NCBI GenBank assembly: GCA_964226685.1
Contig: CAXQRU010000179.1
Coordinates: 1-6,862 of the forward strand
Length of the DNA stretch: 6,862 nt
Source: CAXQRU01 sp964226685
GTDB taxonomy: Bacteria; Pseudomonadota; Gammaproteobacteria; Pseudomonadales; Cellvibrionaceae
Reading direction: 5' to 3'
Below are positions 6,239 to 6,862 of this stretch, in pieces. Every line of letters starts with the position of its first letter. Position 1 is the first letter of the stretch. The position numbers were made by a program, and so were the translations under genes. The notes below the pieces were generated by a model, which worked only from the letters and a program-made list of their open reading frames with translations, was not told the DNA's origin and did no database searches.

Positions 6239-6769
6239 TTAAAAATCGATACTGATCGAAAACCTGGCTTTGTCGTGATTTACACGTAGGCGATATTTGA
6301 TGGCGATGTGTTGAGGGGTCCACTGTGACTCGGTATTGCTGTTGTAATGGTCCCAAGTTTGATCCAATACTCGATGAAAGACTTGTCTTAGCCGCTTTTT
6401 ATGGTCAGCTGTGTAGTCCTCAGAATCGCTCCATTGGCTCCAGTCATTCAGCCATTGGTAGTTCATCAACTTATGATTTAATGACATAGAGTTATCTTTA
6501 ATCGCTTGCGCTGACTGGTACAGCTCCTCATTGCTAAGGCCTGTGGTATCGATAACGCCAGCGTTTCGCCACCAGTAAGGCAAGGCATGTTCACTGCTCG
6601 ATTTATTGGATAAAGAGGAAAAGTGAGAAGAGTCTAAGCTGGTATCCAGGAAGATGCTGTAATCACGACTATGAGCTAAAAGAGACAGGCACCCCAAACA
6701 AACCCACATTATCCAATGTGCGCATAGGCCAAGCAAACGCTTGCAAATGCGGGTTTGTTGCAATTTCAT
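6239..6769 (-). CDS. Probable exported tryptophan-rich protein of unknown function
   Basis: 176 residues, family not recognised. The N-terminus has basic residues (K2, R7, K10, R11) and a hydrophobic core (about 12-31), followed by a plausible signal peptidase site after A32-H-S34. That fits a Sec signal peptide or an uncleaved anchor. CLGC at 24-27 is a poor lipobox, so a lipoprotein is less likely. The remaining 142 residues hold seven tryptophans (66, 67, 106, 110, 113, 139, 150), a serine-rich start (44-59), and a predicted helical middle. The last strand is amphipathic (KYRLRVNHDKARFSISIDF) and ends in phenylalanine, a feature often seen in outer-membrane beta-barrels, although the protein is too short and too helical for a standard barrel. 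The ATG at 6769 has AGG (6776-6778) six bases upstream. It is probably co-transcribed with the RDD gene. Confidence 0.75.
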   Translation of the reverse strand: MKLQQTRICKRLLGLCAHWIMWVCLGCLSLLAHSRDYSIFLDTSLDSSHFSSLSNKSSSEHALPYWWRNAGVIDTTGLSNEELYQSAQAIKDNSMSLNHKLMNYQWLNDWSQWSDSEDYTADHKKRLRQVFHRVLDQTWDHYNSNTESQWTPQHIAIKYRLRVNHDKARFSISIDF

Positions 6770-6849
6770 AATAAACCTGTTCTATCATCATTCTTTCTGT
6801 ATTTTTCAAAAACAATTAGGGTTTGTACTGTAGTTATAGTTTATTTTTC

Positions 6850-6862
6850 AGATCGGAAGAGC
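6850..6862 (-). other. Illumina adapter at right end (artefact)
   Basis: AGATCGGAAGAGC is the 13-base universal start of the Illumina adapter, the exact reverse complement of bases 51-63. Genomic sequence ends at 6849. The 80 bases 6770-6849 are AT-rich upstream sequence of the 176-aa gene. They hold its ribosome binding site, but I could not pick a convincing promoter there. Confidence 0.95.

Noticed and set aside
51..6862. 13-base terminal inverted repeats suggesting a transposon or integrated element
   Set aside because: They are the Illumina adapter sequence, and no transposase or target-site duplication is present.

Overview
The window is a 6.8 kb contig from a gammaproteobacterium with untrimmed Illumina adapter at both ends. 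Bases 1-63 are P5, index and Read 1 primer, and bases 6850-6862 are the start of the adapter reverse complement. The biological insert is therefore 64-6849. The phylum-level guess rests on two divergently arranged gene sets typical of Gammaproteobacteria: pepA-holC on one side and lptF-lptG on the other. Moderate GC and the small conserved gene after holC fit a marine or environmental lineage, for example near Cellvibrionales or Pseudomonadales. That placement is only an impression.

Layout. On the minus strand, reading from about 3490 down to the left edge, there is one tightly packed gene string. It runs pepA (leucyl aminopeptidase), holC (DNA polymerase III chi, 4-base overlap), a 146-aa cytoplasmic protein of unknown function, a small exported cysteine-containing protein (TAATG overlap), and an acidic protein cut off by the contig edge. 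A 140-base divergent intergenic region (3491-3630) separates this string from lptF-lptG on the plus strand, the two membrane subunits of the LptB2FG lipopolysaccharide exporter. lptG runs 8 bases into a convergent RDD-family membrane protein gene. Upstream of that gene on the same strand lies a 176-aa probable exported protein of unknown function.

The core genes are ordinary housekeeping genes with intact catalytic residues or family motifs. The left quarter (64-1143) is the accessory part. It is visibly more AT-rich and holds two genes I cannot assign, where valS would often follow holC.

The most useful observations concern gene integrity. First, the acidic protein's apparent C-terminus (EIGRASCRERVYKLV) is translated Illumina adapter, not protein. 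Second, the exported protein's reading frame stops at a TAA (706-708) but then stays open for 40 more coding-like codons, ending two bases before the next start codon. This suggests a nonsense mutation or base error in a gene that was about 186 codons long. I see no RNA genes, CRISPR array, insertion sequence or convincing rho-independent terminator, and no strong evidence of a new defence or mobile system.
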